Part shown: positions 17,146 to 24,714 of the stretch, one piece after another
How positions within the stretch are numbered: position 1 is the stretch's first letter
Layout: every line of letters begins with the position of its first letter
From: an uncultured Brevundimonas sp.
GTDB lineage: Bacteria > Pseudomonadota > Alphaproteobacteria > Caulobacterales > Caulobacteraceae
Assembly (NCBI RefSeq): GCF_937863155.1
Contig: NZ_CALMFB010000025.1
Coordinates: forward strand, 62,001-126,000
Direction of reading: 5' to 3'
Length of the DNA stretch: 64,000 nt
The notes under the pieces: model-generated
Databases searched by the model: none
What the model saw: the letters and a program-made list of their open reading frames with translations, nothing else
What the model was told of the DNA's origin: nothing
Program-made: the position numbers and the translations under genes

Positions 17146-18518
17146 TCCGCCAGACTGTTCAGCCAGTCTTCCAGATTGGTGAAGCCGTCGCCGTTGCGAT
17201 CGGCCGGGCCGTCGGTCGGATCGGCGGGGTTCAGGCCGTTGGCCATTTCCCAGGCGTCGGGCATGCCGTCGCCGTCGCCATCGATCCAGGGTTCCCCCGG
17301 CGCCAGATCGGGCCAGCCGCCGACCTGGGCCTGGCTGTCGATGATGCGGCCGGTGCGGTCGCGCACGCCGGCGATGATGCGGGCGTCCGCCGCGTCGCGC
17401 ACTGGGCCGGCGCCGGCGCGGGCCATTACGGCGTCGGCGGCCTCTTGCGCCGTGTGGGTCGCCGCATCGGCCCAGTCGGGGCGGGCGGGCAGGCGATAGC
17501 CGGGGCGGTCGCCGTCGCGCACCAGGCGCCACGGATCGTCGGGAACGGCGCCGTCCATGCTGTTGGCCTCGAACCAGGCGCGGGCCAGGGGATTGCTCTC
17601 ATGGAACGCCCAGCGCCCGCGCGAATCCGGCCCCGGCACATAGGCGTTGGCGATGAAGGCGTAGGCGGCGTGGCTGTCGGTGTCGGCGTTATAGCCTGCA
17701 TGCGACCCGCCCCAGTTGTAGAAGACGTTGTTGCGGAACTCGAAGCGCGGCCCTTCGGCATCGACGGCGGGCGGATTATAGTTGCCCGGACGCGGCATGC
17801 GCGCCTGATGGTTGGCCCACAGATTGTGATGGAAGGTCATGCGCGCGCCGTGGCCGCCGCGCAGCAGCGAGCCATAGCCGTGGGCCCCCTTGTCGTGGCC
17901 CGAGGCGTTCAGGGATTCGGCGATCAGGCTCCATTGAACGGTGACGTCATAGATGCCGCGTTCGGGCGCATCATAGCGGCTGCCGGCGGACAGGGTCTCG
18001 TCCACCGACCACGAGGCGGAGATGTGGTCCAGGATGATGCGGCGCCCGCGCGTTATGGATACGGCGTCCTCCTGACTGCCGCCTTCGTCGCCCAGGCGGA
18101 CACGGAGGTGACGCACCACCACATCGTCGGCGGCGATGATCAGGGGCTGGCCACGCAGCGCGATCCCCCCGCCCGGCGCCGTCTGTCCCGCCAGGGTGAG
18201 GCGCCCCTGCCGGATGGTCAGCGGCGACTGCAGAACGATGGTCCCGCCGATGTCGAAGACGATGGTCCGCGCGCCGCGCGTCTCGATCGCGGCGCGCAGA
18301 CTGCCGGGGCCGGAATCGTTCAGATTCGTGACCCGCGCGACCACGCCCCCGCGTCCGCCCAGGGAGAATCGGCCCGCCCCTTCGGCGCCGGGAAAGGCCA
18401 GGGCGCCGTCCTGGGCCAGGACGGAATCCGCCAGCCCCGCACACAGGGCCAGTCCGATGCAGACGGCGCGGCCCGTCACTCGACTGTGCAGACGCAGGGT
18501 TGCCAGATCGACGATCAT
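17142..18518 (-). CDS. Exported pectate lyase-like protein, PL1 family, with Ca-binding tail
   Basis: A 458-residue PL1 beta-helix lyase. After a signal peptide (AVCIGLALCAGLADSVLAQ) comes FPGAEGAGRFSLGGRGG, the standard N-terminal signature. Next are RVTNLNDSGPGSLRAAIE, LAGQTAPGGGIALRG, ILDHISASWSVDETLS and the probable catalytic Arg in NHQARMPRPG. The last 45 residues contain acidic calcium-type repeats, DGDGDGMPDAWEMANGLNP and RNGDGFTNLEDWLNSL, resembling a thrombospondin-3/dockerin-like tail. It should cut polygalacturonate outside the cytoplasm. I use ATG at 18518 rather than 18557 because one operator-like site (18536-18549) would otherwise be inside the gene; neither start has a strong ribosome site. 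Confidence 0.87.
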   Translation of the reverse strand: MIVDLATLRLHSRVTGRAVCIGLALCAGLADSVLAQDGALAFPGAEGAGRFSLGGRGGVVARVTNLNDSGPGSLRAAIETRGARTIVFDIGGTIVLQSPLTIRQGRLTLAGQTAPGGGIALRGQPLIIAADDVVVRHLRVRLGDEGGSQEDAVSITRGRRIILDHISASWSVDETLSAGSRYDAPERGIYDVTVQWSLIAESLNASGHDKGAHGYGSLLRGGHGARMTFHHNLWANHQARMPRPGNYNPPAVDAEGPRFEFRNNVFYNWGGSHAGYNADTDSHAAYAFIANAYVPGPDSRGRWAFHESNPLARAWFEANSMDGAVPDDPWRLVRDGDRPGYRLPARPDWADAATHTAQEAADAVMARAGAGPVRDAADARIIAGVRDRTGRIIDSQAQVGGWPDLAPGEPWIDGDGDGMPDAWEMANGLNPADPTDGPADRNGDGFTNLEDWLNSLAD

Positions 18519-18535
18519 CGGGTTAGGGTCCGTTT

Positions 18536-18549
18536 TGATACCGGTGTCA
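18536..18549. promoter_or_regulatory. ACCGGT operator-like site 1, lyase/TonB-receptor divergent region
   Basis: TGATACCGGTGTCA, a palindrome with one imperfect pair. It lies 18 bp before the preferred lyase start and 121 bp before the receptor start. Its centre is 34 bp from that of the second site, about three helix turns, which would suit cooperative or looped repressor binding. Confidence 0.6.
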
Positions 18550-18569
18550 GGAGCCATAGCGCCCCATCA

Positions 18570-18583
18570 TGACACCGGTGTCA
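18570..18583. promoter_or_regulatory. ACCGGT operator-like site 2 (perfect palindrome)
   Basis: TGACACCGGTGTCA, a perfect 14-bp palindrome and the best copy of the motif in the window. It lies 87 bp before the TonB-dependent receptor ATG and 52 bp before the preferred lyase start. An even-length CG-centred palindrome is typical of LacI-family operators. Confidence 0.65.
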
Positions 18584-18669
18584 ACAAGGGGCGCCGCCAA
18601 AGGGGGACGCTTCCACTAAAAGACAGACCGGGGCAAATCCCGGCGTCCGTGCCCTATGGGAGGAGGCAT

Positions 18670-21600
18670 ATGTCGCAAGTTCATACGCGGGGCCGCGCCC
18701 TGCGCCGCTCGCTGATCGCCGGGACTTCGGGTCTCGCCATCGCCATGACGCTGGGGGCCGTCTCGGCCTCGGCGCAATCCACGCCGCAACAGGCCACGGA
18801 AGTCGAAGAGGTGATCGTCACCGGCTTCCGCGCCAGCCTGAACAATGCGCTGAACATCAAGCGCAATGAAACCGACATGGTCGACGCCATCTCGGCCGAG
18901 GACATCGCCGACTTCCCGGACCTGAACCTGGCCGAGTCGATCCAGCGCATCCCCGGCGTGTCGATCGACCGCGACGCCGGTGAAGGCCGCAGCCTGACGG
19001 TGCGCGGCCTGTCGGCCGACTTCACCCGCACCCGCATCAACGGCATGGAGGCCCAGGCCACCACCGGCGGCACCGATTCCTCGGGCGGCGCCAACCGCGG
19101 CCGGGGTTTCGACTTCAACATCTTCGCCTCGGAGCTGTTCAACAACATCCGGGTGCGCAAGACCCAGGCGGCCATGATCGAGGAAGGTTCGCTGGGCGCG
19201 ACCATCGATCTGCAGACGACGCGGCCGTTCGACTACAACGGCTTCCGCGCCGCCGCCTCGGTCCAGTACGGCTACAACGACCTGTCCGAAAGCTGGAACC
19301 CGCGCTTCGCCGGCCTGATCAGCAACACCTTCGCCGACGGCATGATCGGTGTGCTGGTCTCGGTCGCCTACAGCGAGCGCAGCCTGTTCGAAGAGGGTTT
19401 CAGCACGGTCCGCTGGGATCGCGCCACGGCCCAGAACGGCGGCTTCTGCAGCCCCGTGGGCGTCACGCCGGTCACCCCGGGCAACAGCTCGGGCATCGGC
19501 TCGAACGCCGCCAACTGCGTGACCGGCATTCCGCGCCCGGCCAACAACCCGGCCAATGTGTCGGCCTATCAGACGGCGAACAACGCCAATGTCTTCATCC
19601 CCCGCCTGCCGCGCTACGGCCGGCTGGTGCACGAGCAGGAGCGCACCGGTTTCACCGGCGCCATCCAGTTCCGCCCGCGCGAAGGCACGACGATCAGCTA
19701 TGATCTCCTGTACTCGAACCTCGATTCGACCCGGCAGGAGAATTTCCTGCAGGCCCTGTCGTTCAGCCGCAACCGCGACAACGGCGGCCAGCCGCAGATC
19801 CACGTTCTGGAAGCGGTGGTCGAAAACGGCGCCCTGGTCTATGGCCGTTTCAACAACGTCGATGTGCGCGCCGAACAGCGGTTCGACACCCTGAGCACCG
19901 AATACGTCCAGCACAGCCTGACGCTGGACCATCAGTTCAGCGACAATTTCAGCATGCGCGCCTACCTGGGCCGCGCCACGTCGGACTTCAAGAACGACCA
20001 GCAGACCACCGTCACCCTGGACCGCCAGAACGCCCAGGGCTTCAGCTGGGACTTCCGCGGCAATCCGAACAGCCCGCTGATCAACTGGGGCTTCGACGTC
20101 GCCGACCCGAACGCCTGGCAATGGCGCGACGTGTCCCTGGGCACTGCGGCCAACTCGATGTCGGCGCCGCGTTCGGAAATCCGCATCCGTCCGCAAGGGG
20201 TGGAGAACACCTTCGACGCGGCCCAGCTGGACTTCACCTACGACGTCAACGACCAGTGGACGCTGCGCTTCGGCGGCAACTGGAAGACCTATGAATCCGA
20301 CGCCTATGAGTATCGGCGCGGGACGGGCAGCGACGGCGAGCTTCTGGTGCCGCGCCTGCCGACGGGCACCACGGTGGCCGACATCTCGACCCTGCTGACC
20401 GGCTTCGGCAGCGGCCTGACCCCGTCGGGTTCGGCGACGTCCTGGGTCATTCCGAACCTGGGCGCCATCGCCAGCCTGTTCAACATCTACTGCAACTGCG
20501 ACACCGGCGTGCCGGGCGGCGACTTCCGCCTGTACACCATCGAGAACGGCAGCTCGCGCGGCGGCAACCGCCTGGTCCGCGAAGAGGACACGGCCTATTA
20601 CATCCAGGCCGACTTCGACCTGGACGTGCTGGGCTTCCGCACCCGCGGCAACATCGGCGTGCGTCAGGTGAAGACCGAACTCTATGCCGAGGGCTACAGC
20701 TCGGTAGGCGGCGGCACCCTGGTTTCCGGGACCAATGAGTACGATGACACCCTGCCGTCGCTGAACCTGGCGGTGGACCTGACCGACCAGCTGATCTTCC
20801 GCCTGGGCGCCGCCAAGGTGATGGCGCGTCCGTCGATCAACAGCTCGCTGTCGGGGGCCAACTTCCTGGTGCCGACGACGTCGCTGGCCTTCGCCGCCTC
20901 GGGCCACACCGCCTCGATCGGCAATGTCGAGCTGGAGCCGTACCGCGCCAACACCCTGGACCTGAGCCTAGAGTGGTATTTCGCGCCGGAATCCCTGCTG
21001 TCGTTCGCCTGGTTCACCAAGGACATCAACACCTACGTCCAGCTGCGCCGGCAGTATTATGACTACGCCGCCCTGACGGCGATGAACCCCATCGCCTTCG
21101 CGCCGGAGCTGTGCACCAACAACGCCCTGTGTTCCGGCCCGACCGATCAGGTCCAACTGACCCAGGCGGTGAACACCCCCGGCGGCGACCTGACCGGGTT
21201 CGAGATCAGCTATCAGCAGCCCTTCAGCTTCCTGCCGGGCTTCTGGAGCGACTTCGGCATCCAGCTGAACTACACCCGCGTGTCGTCGGACATCTCCTAC
21301 TGCCTCAGCGTCGATTGCGACCCGACCAATCCGGCGGGCTTCATCGTCAACGAGATGGTCGGCCTGTCGCCCGAGGCCTACAACGCCACCCTGTATTACG
21401 AGAACGACCGTTTCTCGGCGCGGATCTCGGCGGCCTATCGCGACGCCTATCTGCAGCAGGTGCCGGGGCGCAACAACAACGCCCTGGAAGGCAAGGTCGA
21501 GACCATGACCGTCGACGCCGCCGCCAGCTACAACCTCAGCGACAGCATCGTGCTGACGTTCGAGGCGCTGAACCTGACCGACGAGGAAAACCACCAGTGG

Positions 21601-21684
21601 GTCGGCGACGACGACCGCCAGTCCACCTCGGTCTATCACCACACCGGCCGCCAGATCTTCGTCGGCGCCCGGTACCGCTTCTGA
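18670..21684 (+). CDS. TonB-dependent receptor (Xanthomonas/Caulobacter type)
   Basis: A 1004-residue outer-membrane transporter. A long signal peptide (RRSLIAGTSGLAIAMTLGAVSA) leads to the TonB box region EVEEVIVTGFRASLNNALNI. The plug follows with DFPDLNLAESIQRIPGVSID and GRSLTVRGLSADFTRTRING, then a 22-strand-type barrel ending in the aromatic terminus IFVGARYRF. Such large receptors in Caulobacterales import glycan oligomers using TonB-ExbB-ExbD energy. Its place between a pectate lyase and kdgK argues for oligogalacturonides or related uronides (inference). GGGAGGAGGC lies just before the ATG at 18670. Two ACCGGT sites upstream suggest substrate induction. A terminator-like hairpin follows the stop. 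Confidence 0.93.
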   Translation: MSQVHTRGRALRRSLIAGTSGLAIAMTLGAVSASAQSTPQQATEVEEVIVTGFRASLNNALNIKRNETDMVDAISAEDIADFPDLNLAESIQRIPGVSIDRDAGEGRSLTVRGLSADFTRTRINGMEAQATTGGTDSSGGANRGRGFDFNIFASELFNNIRVRKTQAAMIEEGSLGATIDLQTTRPFDYNGFRAAASVQYGYNDLSESWNPRFAGLISNTFADGMIGVLVSVAYSERSLFEEGFSTVRWDRATAQNGGFCSPVGVTPVTPGNSSGIGSNAANCVTGIPRPANNPANVSAYQTANNANVFIPRLPRYGRLVHEQERTGFTGAIQFRPREGTTISYDLLYSNLDSTRQENFLQALSFSRNRDNGGQPQIHVLEAVVENGALVYGRFNNVDVRAEQRFDTLSTEYVQHSLTLDHQFSDNFSMRAYLGRATSDFKNDQQTTVTLDRQNAQGFSWDFRGNPNSPLINWGFDVADPNAWQWRDVSLGTAANSMSAPRSEIRIRPQGVENTFDAAQLDFTYDVNDQWTLRFGGNWKTYESDAYEYRRGTGSDGELLVPRLPTGTTVADISTLLTGFGSGLTPSGSATSWVIPNLGAIASLFNIYCNCDTGVPGGDFRLYTIENGSSRGGNRLVREEDTAYYIQADFDLDVLGFRTRGNIGVRQVKTELYAEGYSSVGGGTLVSGTNEYDDTLPSLNLAVDLTDQLIFRLGAAKVMARPSINSSLSGANFLVPTTSLAFAASGHTASIGNVELEPYRANTLDLSLEWYFAPESLLSFAWFTKDINTYVQLRRQYYDYAALTAMNPIAFAPELCTNNALCSGPTDQVQLTQAVNTPGGDLTGFEISYQQPFSFLPGFWSDFGIQLNYTRVSSDISYCLSVDCDPTNPAGFIVNEMVGLSPEAYNATLYYENDRFSARISAAYRDAYLQQVPGRNNNALEGKVETMTVDAAASYNLSDSIVLTFEALNLTDEENHQWVGDDDRQSTSVYHHTGRQIFVGARYRF

Positions 21685-21710
21685 GGATCGTTCTCTCCTG
21701 AACGCCGACT

Positions 21711-21748
21711 GGGCCGGGGCGGCTTGCTGCTCCGGCCCCTTTTCTTTG
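21711..21748 (+). terminator. Intrinsic terminator after TonB receptor gene
   Basis: GGGCCGG at 21711 pairs with CCGGCCC ahead of TTTTCTTT. The hairpin begins 27 bp after the receptor stop and ends 27 bp before the kdgK ATG, so it likely reduces, rather than abolishes, read-through into kdgK. Confidence 0.65.
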
Positions 21749-21774
21749 CAGGGATCTGGCCTCAGGCTCGGCTC

Positions 21775-22875
21775 ATGACGCGACCGTTGAACATCCCCTC
21801 CGCCGTTGACCGCCGCTGGGACATCGCCGCCCTGGGCGAGGTGATGCTGAGGTTCGATCCCGGCGAACGGCGCGTGCGCAACGCCCGGTCGTTCGACGTC
21901 TGGGAAGGCGGGGGCGAATACAATGTCGCCCGCGCCCTTGCCAAGGGGTTCGGCCTGCGCGCCACGGCGATCACGGCCCTGCCGGGTAACGATCTGGGCC
22001 TGTTGGCCGACGATCTGATCGCGCAAGGGGGCGTGGATCGGTCGCACATCCTGTGGCGCGATCACGACGGCGTGGGCCGCAACACCCGGCTGGGCCTGAA
22101 CTTCACCGAGCGGGGCTTCGGCCTGCGCCCGGCGCTGGGGGTTTCGGACCGCGCCAACTCCGCCGCCGCCCAGATGCGGCCGGGCGAGATCGACTGGGAC
22201 CGGCTGTTCGGCGACGAAGGCGTGCGCTGGCTGCACACCGGCGGCATCTTCGCGGCCCTGTCGTCTTCGACGGCCGAAACGGCGGTCGAGGCGGTGGAGG
22301 CGGCTAAACGCCACGGCGTGATCGTGTCCTATGACCTGAACTATCGCGCCAGCCTGTGGAACGCCCATCCCGACCCGGACGCCGCCCGCCGCGTGAACCG
22401 CCGCATCGCCCAGAGCGTCGATGTGATGATCGGCGACGAGCACGGCTTCTCCACCTGCCTGGGCCTGGATTTCGACGCGGGGGCGCGGTCCTCGGGCCTG
22501 GATGCGGGGCCGTTCCGCGCCGCTGCCCCGGCCTTCGCCGCCGCCTATCCCAATGTGAAGATCGTCGCCGCCACCCTGCGTGAACCGACCACCGCCGGGC
22601 GCAACGACTGGGGCGCCGTCGCCTGGGCCGAGGGGCAGGTGGTCGAGGCGCAGGTCCGGCGAGACCTGGACATCTTCGATCGTGTCGGCGGCGGCGACGG
22701 CTTCGTCTCGGGCCTGGCCTGGGCCCTGATGGACGGGCGCGATCTTCAGGCGGCGGTCGACTGGGGCGCGGCCCACGGCGCCCTGGCCATGACCACCCCG
22801 GGCGACAGCGCCATGGTGTCGCGCGCGGAAGTCGAAGCCCTGCTGAACGGCGCGGGCGCGCGGACGGTGCGCTAG
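21775..22875 (+). CDS. kdgK: 2-keto-3-deoxygluconate kinase, PfkB family
   Basis: A 366-residue ribokinase-fold sugar kinase. It shows ALGEVMLRFDPGERRVRNA near the start, EGGGEYNVARALAKGFG (substrate-binding GG motif) and the PfkB second signature DRVGGGDGFVSGLAWALMDG with the catalytic Asp. It should phosphorylate 2-keto-3-deoxygluconate to KDPG in the cytoplasm, the entry to the lower Entner-Doudoroff route; the aldolase is not in this window. The start ATG at 21775 gives MTRPLNIPSA; an earlier in-frame start would run into the upstream terminator. Its stop shares a CTAG with that of the convergent esterase gene. A different PfkB substrate is possible, but the neighbours favour KDG. Confidence 0.88.
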   Translation: MTRPLNIPSAVDRRWDIAALGEVMLRFDPGERRVRNARSFDVWEGGGEYNVARALAKGFGLRATAITALPGNDLGLLADDLIAQGGVDRSHILWRDHDGVGRNTRLGLNFTERGFGLRPALGVSDRANSAAAQMRPGEIDWDRLFGDEGVRWLHTGGIFAALSSSTAETAVEAVEAAKRHGVIVSYDLNYRASLWNAHPDPDAARRVNRRIAQSVDVMIGDEHGFSTCLGLDFDAGARSSGLDAGPFRAAAPAFAAAYPNVKIVAATLREPTTAGRNDWGAVAWAEGQVVEAQVRRDLDIFDRVGGGDGFVSGLAWALMDGRDLQAAVDWGAAHGALAMTTPGDSAMVSRAEVEALLNGAGARTVR

Positions 22876-24587
22876 GTTCCGGGCTGGACGTAAGGCACGC
22901 GGGCGAACAGCCGTCTTTCGGCCCCGCGCGGGTCGTCCTGCATCCGGCAGGCGTTGTCCAGCAGCATCGTCTGGCGCCGGGGCAGGGTATAGGGCGCCCA
23001 GGCGGGCAGACCGTCATGGTTCGGGTCGCCCGTGGCGGCGAAGGCGGCGAAGGCCCCGCTGATCCGGTCGGCCATGGCCTGGGCCGTCGGCCCCACGGCC
23101 CGCGATCCGGCGGCGGCGACAGTGTCGAAGGCCAGGGGAATGTCCGATCCGTGCGGCGCGCCCCGCCGCCCGTCCGCCAGGGTCGAGGGCCAGTCCAGCT
23201 GATAGACGAAGGCGGGCGATCCCTGTTCGGCGCGCAGCTCGGCCTCGATGATCGCGGCGCGCCACGACCTGGCGGCCGTGGTGGCGGCGATGAAGACCTG
23301 GCCGGGGCTGTAGTCGGGATAAAGCCGCCGGTATTCGGCGATCACCGGCTCGGGCGCGATGTCCACCCGCATCTGGGCCAGGGTCATGCGGCCGGGCAGG
23401 TCGTCCCAGCCCAGGGTCGCCACATCGGCGCCGGTGAAGGCCAGGGTCTCTTCGCGCGTATTGCCGATCATCATCGGCACGCCCGCCGACTGGGCCGGGG
23501 CGTCGGGATAGAAGGGGTGGCGGTCCAGCGTCCGCCCGTCCACCACCGGCCCGAAATACAGGCCGCCATAGGGCAGGACCGGATCGCGGATCTCGGCCGC
23601 TTTCAACAGACGATCGACCGGCAGGCGCGCCGCTTCGTCGGCCCGTTCCGGCGGGAGGTCCAGCGCGTCCAGCCAGGCGCGGGCGCGGGTCATGGCGTTG
23701 ATGGGGCCGGAGGCCGTCACCTGTTGTCCGCTCATGGTCGCGGCGCGATGAAACAGACCCGATGCGGCGGGGGTGGCCATCAGCGCAGCGATCTTGGCCC
23801 CGCCGCCCGACTGTCCGAACACCATGACGCAGGCCGGGTCGCCGCCGAAGGCCGCGATGCTGTCGCGCACCCATTGCAGGGCCAGGATCAGATCCAGCTG
23901 GCCGACATTGCCGCTGTCGGGAAAGACGCCGAACCGGCCCAGCGAAGCATAGCCGAACAGGTTCAGCCGGTGGTTCACCGTCACCACCACCACGTCGCGT
24001 CGCCGCGCCAGCCGCGCCCCGTCTGTCAGCGGGCTGGACCCCGATCCGGTCGCATAGGCGCCGCCGTGGACATAGACCATCACCGGCCGCCGCCGGTCGT
24101 CCAGGCCCGGCGTCCAGACGTTCAGGAACAGGCAGTCCTCGCTCTGGTTCGGCTCCGACCCCGGCTGGGGGCTGGCGGCGCCATGGGCGAAGGCGTCCAG
24201 GGGGCGGGTCCAGGGCGTGGGTCGGACCGGCGGCCGGAACCGGCGCGGACCGGTGTCGGCGCCGTAGCGCACGCCCTTGAAGATCAGCATGCCATCCTGG
24301 CGTACGCCCCGAACCGGGCCGTTGACCGTGGCCGCCACCGGATGGGCGTCATTGGCGCGGGCCGAACGTGAAGCGAACAGGATCGCAGGAGCCGCAATCA
24401 ATAGAGAACGTCGTTGCAGCCCCCTTCCCCCTTGAGGGGGGAAGGGTCGGGGATGGGGGTGTGGGCACGGTGGATCGAAATTGAGCCGTCGAGTCTCACG
24501 CGCTTCGTTGGTGACGACGGAGCGAACACCCCCACTCCCAACCTCTCCCCCCTCGAGGGGGAGAGGAGTCGATTTGCGGCTGGTCAT
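22872..24587 (-). CDS. Exported type-B carboxylesterase with repeat-interrupted signal peptide
   Basis: 571 residues as read. The mature part is a carboxylesterase/para-nitrobenzyl esterase: ISP-type opening, SEDCLFLNVWTPG, VYVHGGAYATGSGSS (oxyanion hole), the nucleophile elbow VFGQSGGGAKIAALMA and a catalytic-His candidate in GAPHGSDIPL. In the pectin region it may remove methyl, acetyl or feruloyl esters, but this is inference. The N-terminus is odd: MTSR is separated from RRSLLIAAPAILFASRSARA by about 50 residues translated from a palindromic repeat (24422-24566). Rejoining them gives a neat twin-arginine signal. Whether the extended form is exported is unclear. An ACCGGT site lies 21 bp before the ATG; the stop interlocks with kdgK. 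Confidence 0.82.
   Translation of the reverse strand: MTSRKSTPLPLEGGEVGSGGVRSVVTNEARETRRLNFDPPCPHPHPRPFPPQGGRGLQRRSLLIAAPAILFASRSARANDAHPVAATVNGPVRGVRQDGMLIFKGVRYGADTGPRRFRPPVRPTPWTRPLDAFAHGAASPQPGSEPNQSEDCLFLNVWTPGLDDRRRPVMVYVHGGAYATGSGSSPLTDGARLARRRDVVVVTVNHRLNLFGYASLGRFGVFPDSGNVGQLDLILALQWVRDSIAAFGGDPACVMVFGQSGGGAKIAALMATPAASGLFHRAATMSGQQVTASGPINAMTRARAWLDALDLPPERADEAARLPVDRLLKAAEIRDPVLPYGGLYFGPVVDGRTLDRHPFYPDAPAQSAGVPMMIGNTREETLAFTGADVATLGWDDLPGRMTLAQMRVDIAPEPVIAEYRRLYPDYSPGQVFIAATTAARSWRAAIIEAELRAEQGSPAFVYQLDWPSTLADGRRGAPHGSDIPLAFDTVAAAGSRAVGPTAQAMADRISGAFAAFAATGDPNHDGLPAWAPYTLPRRQTMLLDNACRMQDDPRGAERRLFARVPYVQPGT
24422..24566. repeat. Palindromic MITE-like element inside esterase leader
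   Basis: A 145-bp element with inverted ends. The left arm (24422-24462) folds as CCCTTCCCCC / GGGGGAAGGG and the right arm (24526-24566) as CCTCTCCCC / GGGGAGAGG; each stem is complementary in itself, though the arms differ between themselves. Both arms continue inward into a G-rich block ending GGGGGTGT (or its inverse ACACCCCC). The core holds a GAGTC (24491-24495), a GANTC site of the CcrM methylase type, and another overlaps the right edge (24566-24570). It carries no stop in the esterase frame and so is read through. Confidence 0.8.
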
Positions 24588-24607
24588 GGGAAGAGCCTAA
24601 CCCCATC

Positions 24608-24621
24608 TGTCACCGGTGTCA
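24608..24621. promoter_or_regulatory. ACCGGT operator-like site, esterase/glcB divergent region
   Basis: TGTCACCGGTGTCA matches the perfect palindrome of the cluster at 13 of 14 positions. It lies 21 bp upstream of the esterase ATG and 93 bp upstream of malate synthase, marking the right-hand limit of the proposed pectin regulon. Confidence 0.55.
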
Positions 24622-24661
24622 TTCATTCGAGGCTTGCCGCACGCGGGCCGGAATGGTCAGA

Positions 24662-24676
24662 TCACGCATTGTTACA
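24662..24676 (+). promoter_or_regulatory. 15-bp motif shared by glcB, fba and gap
   Basis: TCACGCATTGTTACA, 38 bp before the glcB ATG. Near-identical copies are at 37295-37309 (fba) and 40097-40111 (gap, inverse strand). It may be a binding site for a carbon-metabolism regulator; the protein is unknown. Confidence 0.5.
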
Positions 24677-24714
24677 GGTGCGCCCTCCCCACGTCGCGCG
24701 CCGGGGGAGACGCC

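Noticed and set aside
18616-20907. A 763-codon open frame antisense to the TonB receptor gene
   Set aside because: Low-complexity Arg/Val/Gly/Gln composition, no family features; an artefact of high GC opposite a real, clearly recognisable gene.
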